Below, in pieces: positions 54,143 through 62,827 of a stretch of DNA of 64,000 nucleotides (position 1 is its first letter; every line of letters starts with the position of its first letter). This DNA comes from Bryobacteraceae bacterium. Lineage in GTDB: Bacteria; Acidobacteriota; Terriglobia; Bryobacterales; Bryobacteraceae. Below the pieces are notes generated by a model that saw nothing but the letters and a program-made list of their open reading frames with translations, made no database searches and was not told the DNA's origin. The DNA lies in contig JAHCHE010000028.1 of NCBI GenBank assembly GCA_026129905.1, forward strand, positions 1 to 64,000. Reading direction: 5' to 3'. A program made the position numbers and the translations under genes.

Positions 54143-56587
54143 ATGCGGCTTATACTGGCGTCATTCGCGCTTATCGCGTCTTCCGCTCAACTGCCTGGCC
54201 AGCAGCCGTCCCCGGAGGCGCTTGCTTTCTACCAAAGCAGCGTCCAGCCGGTCCTGCGCGCCAACTGTCTGCCCTGCCACAACGAGAAAAACCGCACCAG
54301 CGGCCTCGCTTTCGACAACCGTGAAGCTATCCTTGCGGGTGGAAACCGAGGCCCGCTCGTCAAACCGGACGCTCCCGGCGAAAGCCTGTTGCTGGCAGCC
54401 GTCGAGCAGCAGGGCGATCTCAAAATGCCGCCGGGCCGCCGGCTCAAGGAAGACGAAATCGCGAGCCTCCGCCGCTGGATCGAGCAGGGCGCGGTCTTCC
54501 CGCTCTCCGATGCGCCCGCCAAGCGTCCCGGTCAGGACCACTGGGCCTTTCAGCCGCCGAAGCGCCCGTCGGTCCCCGCCGTCCGCGACGCCGCCTGGGT
54601 TCGCAATCCGATCGACAACTTCATCCTCGCTCGTCTGGAGCGTGAGAACGTGAAGCCATCGCCCGAGGCCGCGCGGCGCGCGCTTCTGCGCCGCCTGAGC
54701 TTCGACCTCACTGGCTTGCCTCCGTCGCCGCGGGAGATCGACAGCTTCCTCGCCGATTCCTCTCCCGGCGCGTACGAGAAGGCGGTCGACCGGCTGCTCG
54801 CCTCGCCCCACTACGGCGAGAGGTGGGGACGCCACTGGCTGGACCTCGCCCGCTATGCCGACTCCGACGGCTACACGATCGACGCCCCGCGCCAGATCTG
54901 GAAATACCGCGACTGGGTGATTCAGGCCCTTAATCGCGACATGCCGTTCGACGAGTTCGTCATCGAGCAGATCGCCGGCGACCTGCTGCCCAATCCCTCC
55001 ACCGATCAACTCATCGCCACTGGTTTTCAGCGCAACACACCCAACAACTACGAGGGCGGCATCGACTTCGAGCAGTACCGCGTCGAAAACGTCGCGGACC
55101 GCGTCGCCACCACCGGCGCGGCCTTCCTCGGTCTCACCCTGGCCTGCGCGCGCTGCCACGACCACAAGTACGACCCGATCAGCCAGCGCGAGTTCTACCA
55201 GCTTTTCGCCTACTACAACAACACCGACGAAATTTCCAGCGAGGACGAGCGTTACGATTACCTGCGGCCAGTGCTCGAACTGGCGACGCCTGAGGAATCC
55301 GCCCGCCGCGATGCGCATCGCGCGCAACGGGCGTTGCTTGCGCGCGAACTGGCTGCGTACGTGAAGGCGCTCTCGGCAAAGCCTGCCGCTCCGGGTGACC
55401 CGCCGAAACATGAAGACCCGGGCCTTCGCGAACGCATGGCCAACCTCCGCGCCCTGGAGCGCCGCGCTCCCCACATCACGACGACGCTCGTCATGCGCGA
55501 GCTGCCGGAACCCCGCGACAGCTATATTCACCTGGGCGGCGACTTTCTGCGCCGCGGAGCCCCGGTCACGCCGGGCGTCCCCGCCGTTCTCTCGGCGAAA
55601 CCCGTGGGTGGAACGCGCCTCGACCTGGCGAAGTGGCTGGTCTCGCCGGAGAATCCGCTCACCGCGCGGGTCACCGTCAACCGCATGTGGCAGGCCTATT
55701 TCGGCAAGGGCCTGGTCGAAACCGAGAACGACTTCGGGCTGCTCGGCGCCAAGCCCACCCATCCCGAACTGCTCGATTGGCTGGCCGCGGAATTCGTCCA
55801 ATCAGGCTGGCGCCAAAAGGCCCTGCACCGCCTGATCGTCACTTCCGCCGCCTATCGTCAGTCCTCGAAAAATCGCCCCGAGCTGGACGAGATCGATCCT
55901 TACAACCGGTTACTGGCGCGCCAGTCCCGCATGCGCCTCGAGGCGGAGATTATCCGCGACGCCGCCCTCACCGCCAGCGGCTTGCTGAATCCGTCCGTCG
56001 GCGGCCCCAGCGTCTACCCGCCGATACCCGATGGCGCGCTCGCTGTCACGCAGGTGAAGCGCGACTGGCCCACCGCCACCGGACCGGACCGCTACCGCCG
56101 CGGCATGTACACCTTCTTCTTTCGCTCGGCGCCGCACCCGGCACTGGGCCTGTTCGACGCCCCCGACGCCACGGCCTCCTGCACCCGCCGCATCCGCTCG
56201 AACAGCCCGCTTCAGGCGCTGACGCTGCTGAACGATGAAGCCGTCATCGAGTTCGCGCGCGGGCTCGCCAGACGCGTCGTCGCCGAGGCGGGCGCCGGCG
56301 ATGCCGAACGTTTGAATTACGCGTTTCTGCTCGCGGCGGGCCGCCACCCCTCTCCAACCGAGCGGGACCGGCTGGCCACGTTCCTCGCCGCCCAGCGCGA
56401 GGAGTACCGCGCCGACCCCGGTTCGGCCAGCCTGCTTGTCGTGAAAGAGCAGGTCTTCGACTCGTCGCCCGGCGGCGTGGTGGTGGCCGAGGAATCGATC
56501 AACCCCAGGGAAATGCCCGAACTCGCCTCCTGGACGGCTTTGGCGCGGGTGCTTTTCAACCTGGACGACTTCATGACGAGAGAGTAG
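54143..56587 (+). CDS. PSD1 protein: cytochrome c domain plus DUF1549 and DUF1553
   Basis: An 814-residue protein starting at ATG 54143 after GGAGG. The frame is open for 194 codons upstream, but that part is antisense to the neighbouring gene. A signal peptide (LILASFALIASSAQLPGQ) is followed by a haem motif (CLPCH, about residue 38) in the planctomycete-type cytochrome domain, then DUF1549 (GERWGRHWLDLARYADSDG) and DUF1553 (PLTARVTVNRMWQAYFGKGLV). The pairing with a DUF1501 gene is usual in Planctomycetes and Acidobacteria. Thought to take part in polysaccharide breakdown; mechanism unclear. Confidence 0.88.
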   Translation: MRLILASFALIASSAQLPGQQPSPEALAFYQSSVQPVLRANCLPCHNEKNRTSGLAFDNREAILAGGNRGPLVKPDAPGESLLLAAVEQQGDLKMPPGRRLKEDEIASLRRWIEQGAVFPLSDAPAKRPGQDHWAFQPPKRPSVPAVRDAAWVRNPIDNFILARLERENVKPSPEAARRALLRRLSFDLTGLPPSPREIDSFLADSSPGAYEKAVDRLLASPHYGERWGRHWLDLARYADSDGYTIDAPRQIWKYRDWVIQALNRDMPFDEFVIEQIAGDLLPNPSTDQLIATGFQRNTPNNYEGGIDFEQYRVENVADRVATTGAAFLGLTLACARCHDHKYDPISQREFYQLFAYYNNTDEISSEDERYDYLRPVLELATPEESARRDAHRAQRALLARELAAYVKALSAKPAAPGDPPKHEDPGLRERMANLRALERRAPHITTTLVMRELPEPRDSYIHLGGDFLRRGAPVTPGVPAVLSAKPVGGTRLDLAKWLVSPENPLTARVTVNRMWQAYFGKGLVETENDFGLLGAKPTHPELLDWLAAEFVQSGWRQKALHRLIVTSAAYRQSSKNRPELDEIDPYNRLLARQSRMRLEAEIIRDAALTASGLLNPSVGGPSVYPPIPDGALAVTQVKRDWPTATGPDRYRRGMYTFFFRSAPHPALGLFDAPDATASCTRRIRSNSPLQALTLLNDEAVIEFARGLARRVVAEAGAGDAERLNYAFLLAAGRHPSPTERDRLATFLAAQREEYRADPGSASLLVVKEQVFDSSPGGVVVAEESINPREMPELASWTALARVLFNLDDFMTRE

Positions 56588-56589
56588 CC

Positions 56590-58029
56590 ATGACATTGGA
56601 CCAGCGCCGCCTGTTATTGGAAACCCGGCGGCACTTCTTCGGCCGCTGCGGCGTCGGCCTCGGCAAGATCGCGTTGGCTTCGCTTCTGGGCGACAGCCTG
56701 CCCGCCGCTTCCAAAGCTAGCGATCCAATGGCGCCAAAGCCTCCGCACGTCCCGGCGAAGGCGAAGAGCGTCATCTATCTCTTTATGGCCGGCGCGCCGA
56801 GCCAGTTCGAACTCTTCGATTACAAGCCTAAGCTCCAGGAGTTCGATGGCAAGGTCGCTCCGGAGTCCATCCTGAACGGCAAGCGGTTCGCCTTCATGGA
56901 CACGTTCGCCAAGGAGCCGCCCAAGTTGCTGGGCACGCGGCGCGAGTTCAAGCAGTGCGGCCCGGCCGGCGCGTGGATGTCGGATCTGTTGCCGAACATC
57001 GCCTCGATTACCGGCGACATTACGTTCGTCTCCGGCATCGCCACGGACAATTTCAACCATGGCCCGGCGAAATGTTTCGTCAACACGGGCTCCATCCGCT
57101 TCGGCCGCCCCAGCATCGGCGCGTGGGTGACGTACGGCATCGGCAGCGAATCCCGCGACCTGCCCGGTTTCGTCGTCCTGCAATCGGGTCCTCGAGGTCC
57201 TCGCGGCGGCGCCGCGTTGTGGGGCAGCGGTTTCCTGCCCACCGCTTACCAGGGCGTACCGTTCCGCTCCGGCGGAGATCCGATTCTCGATCTCTCGAAT
57301 CCGAAGGGCGTTTCTTCCCGAACGCAACAGCAGACCATCGAGGCGATCCGCGACCTTAACATGCTCAAGGCCGCCGACACCGGCGACCCCGAGATCGCCA
57401 CCCGCATCGCCGCCTACGAGATGGCCTACCAGATGCAAACCAGCGGACCGGAGCTGATCGACTTCTCCAAGGAGAGCCGGCAGACCCTGGAAATGTACGG
57501 CGCCGAGCCCGGCAAGGCGACCTACGCCAACAACTGCCTGCTTGCCCGCCGGTTGGTGGAGCGCGGCGTCCGCTTCGTCCAGCTCTATCACACCGACTGG
57601 GACCACCACGCCGACCTCGGCCAGCCGCTCGAGCAGGTCGCCCGTGAAGTGGACCGCCCCACGGCCGCCCTCATTCGCGATCTGAAGCAACGCGGCCTCC
57701 TCGATGACACCCTTGTGATCTGGGGCGGCGAATTCGGCCGCACGCCGATGGGCGAAGTGCGCGAGGAAGGCAAGGCCGGCCGCAACCACCACATCGACGC
57801 GTACACGATTTTCATGGCCGGCGGCGGCGTTCGGCCCGGCGTTCGCGTCGGCGAGACCGACGAACTCGGCTTCTCGCCCGCCGGCGACCCTATTCATGTC
57901 CATGACGTTCAGGCAACCGTCCTCCACGTTCTAGGCCTGGACCACACGAAGTTGACCTTCAAGTTTCAAGGCCGCGATTTCCGGCTGACCGACGTCGCCG
58001 GCAACGTCATCCAGAAACTCTTGAGCTAG
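56590..58029 (+). CDS. DUF1501 protein (alkaline phosphatase/sulfatase-like fold)
   Basis: A 479-residue protein starting two bases after the PSD1 gene, so the two are co-translated. RRHFFGRCGVGLG near the N-terminus is a twin-arginine-like leader. IYLFMAGAPSQFELFDYKPKL, VSGIATDNFNHGPA, WDHHADLGQP and VIWGGEFGRTPMGE are the typical DUF1501 segments and contain the likely metal ligands Asp and His. The fold is that of alkaline phosphatases and sulfatases. The substrate is unknown; probably exported with its partner. Confidence 0.88.
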   Translation: MTLDQRRLLLETRRHFFGRCGVGLGKIALASLLGDSLPAASKASDPMAPKPPHVPAKAKSVIYLFMAGAPSQFELFDYKPKLQEFDGKVAPESILNGKRFAFMDTFAKEPPKLLGTRREFKQCGPAGAWMSDLLPNIASITGDITFVSGIATDNFNHGPAKCFVNTGSIRFGRPSIGAWVTYGIGSESRDLPGFVVLQSGPRGPRGGAALWGSGFLPTAYQGVPFRSGGDPILDLSNPKGVSSRTQQQTIEAIRDLNMLKAADTGDPEIATRIAAYEMAYQMQTSGPELIDFSKESRQTLEMYGAEPGKATYANNCLLARRLVERGVRFVQLYHTDWDHHADLGQPLEQVAREVDRPTAALIRDLKQRGLLDDTLVIWGGEFGRTPMGEVREEGKAGRNHHIDAYTIFMAGGGVRPGVRVGETDELGFSPAGDPIHVHDVQATVLHVLGLDHTKLTFKFQGRDFRLTDVAGNVIQKLLS

Positions 58030-58040
58030 GAGGAGCAAAC

Positions 58041-58490
58041 ATGGCAGTAAAAGCAAGGCCGGAGGGCTATCACACCATCACGCCCTACCTGGTTGTACCC
58101 GGCGCGCGGGCGTTGATCGACTTCTTGAAGCGCGCCTTCGGGGCGGAAGAACCGCACGAACTGATGGCTGCGGACGACGGTTCGATCATGCACGCCGAGG
58201 TTCGCATCGGCGACTCGGTCATTATGATGGGCGAATCGTCCGCGCAATGGCCGCCGATGCCGGCCATGCTCTACCTCTACCTCGACGATGTGGACGCCGC
58301 GTACCGCCGGGCTCTGGAAGCCGGCGCGACGTCGATCCGCGAACCCGCCGACCAGTTCTATGGCGACCGCAACGCTACCGTGAAAGACCCGAGCGGCAAC
58401 CTCTGGTGCATCGCCGTTCACAAAGAAGACGTATCGCGCGAAGAGATGGCCCGGCGCGCCGAGGCCTACACCCAGAAGCAGAAGAGCTGA
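58041..58490 (+). CDS. VOC-family (glyoxalase/PhnB-like) protein
   Basis: A 149-residue protein of the vicinal oxygen chelate superfamily: YLVVPGARALIDFLKRAFGA, MHAEVRIGDSVIMMGES and YGDRNATVKDPSGNLWCIA are the two beta-alpha-beta-beta-beta units in the PhnB-like arrangement. Its reaction is not known. It follows the DUF1501 gene by 11 bases, with a GGAGGAG ribosome binding site. A decayed copy of its last codons and 3' flank seems to lie at about 59036. Confidence 0.82.
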   Translation: MAVKARPEGYHTITPYLVVPGARALIDFLKRAFGAEEPHELMAADDGSIMHAEVRIGDSVIMMGESSAQWPPMPAMLYLYLDDVDAAYRRALEAGATSIREPADQFYGDRNATVKDPSGNLWCIAVHKEDVSREEMARRAEAYTQKQKS

Positions 58491-58612
58491 GCCGCGGCAG
58501 AATTTCTCCATAATCCTCCTTCCCTGCTTCAGATTGATCTGCTTAACTCTGCATCGGTGATCTTGCGTCCAACCGGGTACTTGCGGTGAGCCCTAAGGGT
58601 CGTGAGGGGTGA

Positions 58613-58795
58613 ATTCGTTGGCTTGTTGACCATTCTGAGAGTGAGCTTCGATTCCTGAGCCTGGGGTGCTCCAGCCGAGGCCGAATCCTGGTGGTGGCGT
58701 ATACTGAACGGGAGGGGCGGATCCGGCTCATTACCGCCCGAGAGGCCGCCGCAAAGGAGCGGAGAAAGTATGAATCGGAACAATCCGGCTACTGA
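58613..58795 (+). pseudogene. Truncated BrnT-type toxin
   Basis: The frame following the TGA at 58610 reads DHSESELRFLSLG, SSRGRILVVAYTEREGRIR and LITAREAAAKERRKYE, matching the C-terminal two thirds of BrnT, a RelE-fold ribonuclease toxin. No start codon fits, and the N-terminal segment (with the usual FEWD and KHGVSFEEA pieces) is missing upstream. It ends 26 bases inside the following antitoxin gene, the arrangement of an intact brnTA pair. The toxin is thus most likely inactive. Confidence 0.72.
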
Positions 58796-58994
58796 GCGCG
58801 ACATGAGACCGGAATACGATTTCTCCGCGGGAGTGCGGGGAAAGCATCACGAGCAGTACAAGGCCGGCGCCACTGTTGTGTTTCTCGACGCCGACATCGC
58901 CAGGGTCTTCAAGGATTCCGAGTCGGTGAACCGGGCGCTGCGGCTCCTTCTCGATCTCGCCAGGAGCCAGTTGCCACGGGACCTGGAGTCATGA
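58770..58994 (+). CDS. BrnA-like antitoxin, orphaned from its toxin
   Basis: A 74-residue protein. MRPEYDFSAGVRGKHHEQYK is the start of the BrnA-associated motif (core start at residue 12), then VVFLDADIARVFKDSESVNRALRLLL, a strand-helix-helix of the ribbon-helix-helix type that binds operator DNA and the toxin. Its start overlaps the end of the truncated brnT. With the toxin broken, it may persist as a regulator or as an antitoxin against another copy. Confidence 0.65.
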   Translation: MNRNNPATERDMRPEYDFSAGVRGKHHEQYKAGATVVFLDADIARVFKDSESVNRALRLLLDLARSQLPRDLES

Positions 58995-59035
58995 CCCTTC
59001 CGTAGGGATTCACCTCGCGCGCCAGACCGGCCACC

Positions 59036-59139
59036 GCGGAGGAGTACAAGCAGAAGTAGCAGAGCTGATCCGCTGGTGTCCAGTCAGGCGCAGCCTTAAA
59101 GACGAGACTCTCCATAACCTTCCCCTCCCATCCTTTGGA
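59036..59139 (+). pseudogene. Decayed copy of the VOC gene end and 3' flank
   Basis: The bases encoding EEYKQK-stop-QS-stop at 59038-59067 closely match the end of the VOC gene (EAYTQKQKS-stop). A second similar stretch, CTCCATAA followed by pyrimidines, recurs at about the same order (58505-58530 and 59109-59135). A short, partly eroded duplication is likely. The rest of the 242-base gap before the permease gene holds nothing recognisable. Confidence 0.4.
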
Positions 59140-59236
59140 CAAACACTCGGCGACTGATCTTCGGCCATGAGATTCACGATCGTTGTAGAGGCAGGTAACC
59201 TCAGAAGATCGACGGTCAGTCTTTAAGAGAAAAGAG

Positions 59237-61681
59237 ATGCTGTTGCACGATTTCGCATACATAGCGCGTACCCTGCGTGGGAGTCCCGGCTTTGCTGTGG
59301 CAGCAGTCTTGACCATCTCCCTGGGGGTTGGCGTCACTACATCGATCTTTGCGGTTGCCAACACGGTGCTGCTGCGGTCGCTTCCCTATACGGATCCGGA
59401 TCGGCTTGTATTCGCAATTGGGGAGTTTAGAAAGCGTAACGTAGCAGACTGGCCGTTTTCGAACGCCAACTTCGTGGATCTGCGGCGTGGCGCGCGGACG
59501 ACCTTCGAGGATATCGGCAGCGTCTTCACATTCCGCTCGATCCTTCGCAAAGAGGATGGCGCTCTGGAGCAGGTTCGCACGGCCATCGTGACGCCGAACT
59601 TCTTTCGACTGCTGGGCGCCGAAGTCGCGCTTGGCCGTGATTTCCTGGAGTCGGACGGACAGCCGGAAGCTCAACTCGCGCAGCGCCTGCCGACGATCGC
59701 AATCTTGAGTTATCAATACTGGGAGCGGCGTTACGGCGCAAACCCGGCGATCCTCGGTCACCGCGCCACGAACGGCGCCCAGATCGTGGGTGTTCTCTCG
59801 CCGGGCTTCGAGCTGCTCTTTCCGCCCGGCTTTAACGTAGAAAGCAGACCGGATATCTGGACGGCCGGACGCTTCGATTACGATTACGCTCAACGCAGCA
59901 ACGTCTCACACCACGTGATCGGACGGTTGAAGCGCGGGGCAGCGCTGGAACAGGCCCGGGCCGAAGTAGAAACCGTGGCGGCGAGCATACGGCGGGTTGA
60001 CCGGAATCATGAGACCGCTGGGTTCCATATCCGGGTGGAGCCGATGCGCGGCTATCTGGTGGCGGACGTCCGGCCCGTAATCCTCTCCCTGATGGGCGCA
60101 GCGGTCTTCCTTCTGCTTATCGCCTGCGCCAATGTGGCGAATCTCCTGCTGGTGCGCGTTTCCATGCGCGAGCGCGAGTTCGCCGTGCGCGCCGCCCTCG
60201 GTGGAAGGCGGTTGCGCCTGGTGCGGCAGACAGCGGCGGAAGCCGTCCTTCTCGCAGCGCTTGGCGCGTTCGTAGGACTCGTACTAGCGTGGGTTGGGAT
60301 CCGCCGGTTTCTTACGATCGCTCCGGCAGATCTACCGCGCCTGGAATCGATCGCTCTGGATTCCACCGTTCTCGGATTTACCGCGTTAGCGAGTCTGACG
60401 GCGGCAGTTATCGTCGGCTTGGCGCCGGCGTTACGCGCTTCGCGTCCTGACTTAATGACCGTTTTGCGGGGCGGGGGCCTTGCCGCTGAGCTTCGAGGAG
60501 GACGGACACTGCGCAATGGCGTGGTGATGGCGCAGTTGGCGCTCTCCTTGGTTCTGCTCACCGGCTCGGGGCTGATGCTCCGAAGCTTCGTGGCATTGCA
60601 GCGCATTGACCCGGGATATGATCCGCAAGGCATCCTGACGTTTCTGCTGCTGAACGGCCAGGGTGGCGGCTCGCTGGAGCAACGAGCCGCGTCGATACGC
60701 GCGATTCAGGAGCGGCTGCGCGCGCTACCGGGAGTTGAAAAAGTGGCGGCTTCGAGCCCATTTCCTCTTACAGGAGGTTTCTATCCGATACGATGGGGCA
60801 CGGAGCAAGCCATGGCTGACCCGACCAAATTTCAGGCCGCGGAAACCCAAACCGTACTTCCGGACTACTTCGAAACCCTGCGCACGCAGCTGATCGCGGG
60901 ACGCACCTTCACCGAGGCAGACAACTCGCCTTCGCGGACCGTGGTTATCGTCGACGAACTGCTAGCAGCGAAGGCATTCCCGAACGAACCTGCCGTCGGG
61001 AAGCGAATCCTCGTTCGAGCCCGTCGTCCTCAGCCTGAATGGGTGGAGGTGATTGGCGTGGTAGCTCGCCAACGCACCACCTCTCTGGCGCGGACGGGAC
61101 GGGAACAGATCTACTTCACCGACGGCTTCAACGGCCACGGCGCTGTGGCGCGATGGGCGGTCCGTACGGCCGGAGATCCGGGGAAAATGGAAACCACGAT
61201 CCGCGCGGAGCTCGCCGGCCTCGGCCAGCATCTGTTCCTCACGGAGATGCAGCCGATGGAGGCGCTCGTGTCAAGAGCGCAGGCCAGAACCCGCTTCTCG
61301 CTGTTGCTCATGAGCGTATTCGCGGCGGTCGCGGCGGTGCTCGCGGCGGTGGGCCTTTACGGCGTGTTGGCCACTGCGGTCCGGCAGCGCACCGCGGAGA
61401 TCGGTATTCGGATGGCGCTCGGCGCGGCGCCCGCCGGCATTCTCAAGATGGTCGTAGGACAGGGACTGTGGCTCGCTGCCGGCGGTGTCGCGACAGGCCT
61501 TGTGATGGCCGTTGGCCTTACGCGCTTCATAGCCAGCATGCTGGTCGATACCGGGTCAACCGATGCCGCCACTTTCTCCGCTGTGGCCGTGTCGTTCCTC
61601 GCGATCGCCGCCCTTGCGTCATGGCTTCCCGCACGCCGCGCCTCGGCCCTCAATCCCGCTGCGGCTCTGCGGAACGAGTGA
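59237..61681 (+). CDS. ADOP-type ABC permease (MacB/FtsX-like)
   Basis: An 814-residue membrane protein. It opens with a cytoplasmic segment and first transmembrane helix (GFAVAAVLTISLGVGVTTSIFAVAN), then a large periplasmic MacB_PCD domain, a three-helix FtsX domain (about 280-400), a second periplasmic domain and a final FtsX domain (about 690-800). This doubled layout is that of the acidobacterial duplicated orphan permeases, which lack an adjacent ATPase. None is present here. Family members may export small molecules or peptides; the substrate is unknown. Confidence 0.86.
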   Translation: MLLHDFAYIARTLRGSPGFAVAAVLTISLGVGVTTSIFAVANTVLLRSLPYTDPDRLVFAIGEFRKRNVADWPFSNANFVDLRRGARTTFEDIGSVFTFRSILRKEDGALEQVRTAIVTPNFFRLLGAEVALGRDFLESDGQPEAQLAQRLPTIAILSYQYWERRYGANPAILGHRATNGAQIVGVLSPGFELLFPPGFNVESRPDIWTAGRFDYDYAQRSNVSHHVIGRLKRGAALEQARAEVETVAASIRRVDRNHETAGFHIRVEPMRGYLVADVRPVILSLMGAAVFLLLIACANVANLLLVRVSMREREFAVRAALGGRRLRLVRQTAAEAVLLAALGAFVGLVLAWVGIRRFLTIAPADLPRLESIALDSTVLGFTALASLTAAVIVGLAPALRASRPDLMTVLRGGGLAAELRGGRTLRNGVVMAQLALSLVLLTGSGLMLRSFVALQRIDPGYDPQGILTFLLLNGQGGGSLEQRAASIRAIQERLRALPGVEKVAASSPFPLTGGFYPIRWGTEQAMADPTKFQAAETQTVLPDYFETLRTQLIAGRTFTEADNSPSRTVVIVDELLAAKAFPNEPAVGKRILVRARRPQPEWVEVIGVVARQRTTSLARTGREQIYFTDGFNGHGAVARWAVRTAGDPGKMETTIRAELAGLGQHLFLTEMQPMEALVSRAQARTRFSLLLMSVFAAVAAVLAAVGLYGVLATAVRQRTAEIGIRMALGAAPAGILKMVVGQGLWLAAGGVATGLVMAVGLTRFIASMLVDTGSTDAATFSAVAVSFLAIAALASWLPARRASALNPAAALRNE

Positions 61682-61923
61682 CGCCGTAGCGTTGGAGGTC
61701 CTGGAGCGCAAGCAGCCAGATCTGGCCCCTGGCGCCCCTCGTCGGCACGCCGCTCCAGACCGCGGAAGGGCACTCATAAGTACAGATTTGTGGCCCTGCG
61801 CCTCTGGTACCTCTACATTCACTTTGAACGTGACGCGTCGATATCTGGTTGGCTCTACACTGGGGAGTATGCGTTGGTTCACTACTGGTATAGCCGTGAT
61901 TTCCGCAGTCAACGTCCGGTGAC

Positions 61924-62751
61924 ATGAGACTGCCTACGAGTGTATGGGTTCTCGCCTCCGCGGCCTGGTTGTGCGCCCAGTCTCCGGACGAGTTGTCGCG
62001 GCAGGTGCGCGACACCGCAACGGCATTCGCCAAGTCGATCACCCGGCGCGATTTGGCCGGCGTTCGAACCTTTCTCGCGCCAGACGCAATTCTCCATTCT
62101 CCCGGCGGCACGGCGGTGCGCGGACCGGCGAAGATCGCCGAGGCGTGGGGCCACGCCTTCGGGGAACTCGAGGCGCCATTTGCGCGAGAAGCGGAAGCCG
62201 TTCACGTCCTCTCCTCCGGGACTCTCGCGCTCGTCACGGGACCGGTCCGCGACGCGAGCGGCAAGCAGGTCCGGACCTTCAACTCCGTGTGGCGGCGCGG
62301 CGCCAATGGACGCGTTCAACTGACGCTGGACTACGCATGTCCCGCGTGCAACTGCGGCGTAAGCGAGCCCGAGCCTCGCGACGCCGCCGGCGAAGTCTGG
62401 CGCAGCGAGGCGGCATTTGCCAAAACGATGGCAGACCGCGACCATGTTGCGTTTAGCGCTCATGTGGCCGAAGACGCCGTATTCATTGACGGGGCCGGGC
62501 GGGCGCTTCAAGGACGCGAGCAGGTTGCGTCCTCATGGCGACATTTCTATGAGGCGGAGAAAGCGCCGTTTTCATGGCGCCCCGAACGCGTCCTCGTTCT
62601 CGAATCGGGCGAACTGGCGCTGTCGCAAGGCCCCGTGCGGGATCCGGATGGCAAGCGTATTGGCACATTTGCCTCCGTCTGGCGCAAGGACCCCGATGGC
62701 CGATGGCGCGTAGTTTTTGACAGAGGCTGCGAGCCATGCGATTGCCCCTGA
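61924..62751 (+). CDS. Secreted protein with two SnoaL/DUF4440-like domains and Cys motifs
   Basis: A 275-residue protein with a signal peptide (LPTSVWVLASAAWLCAQ). Two NTF2-like units repeat: TAFAKSITRRDLAGVRTFLAPDAILH, ending in YACPACNC, and AFAKTMADRDHVAFSAHVAEDAVFI, ending in RGCEPCDCP. Each has the same closing strand (TFNSVWRRGANGR and TFASVWRKDPDGR). The CxxCxC ending of each unit is unusual and might form disulfides or bind metal. Function unknown. It lies 242 bases after the permease gene, with no clear promoter seen. Confidence 0.7.
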   Translation: MRLPTSVWVLASAAWLCAQSPDELSRQVRDTATAFAKSITRRDLAGVRTFLAPDAILHSPGGTAVRGPAKIAEAWGHAFGELEAPFAREAEAVHVLSSGTLALVTGPVRDASGKQVRTFNSVWRRGANGRVQLTLDYACPACNCGVSEPEPRDAAGEVWRSEAAFAKTMADRDHVAFSAHVAEDAVFIDGAGRALQGREQVASSWRHFYEAEKAPFSWRPERVLVLESGELALSQGPVRDPDGKRIGTFASVWRKDPDGRWRVVFDRGCEPCDCP

Positions 62752-62827
62752 ACAGGTGCGCCGGCATCCCGATGAAAGAGAAGACTCTCTCCGCGGCCGG
62801 GAGCTGATTCCCTCGTCCGGACCCCGC

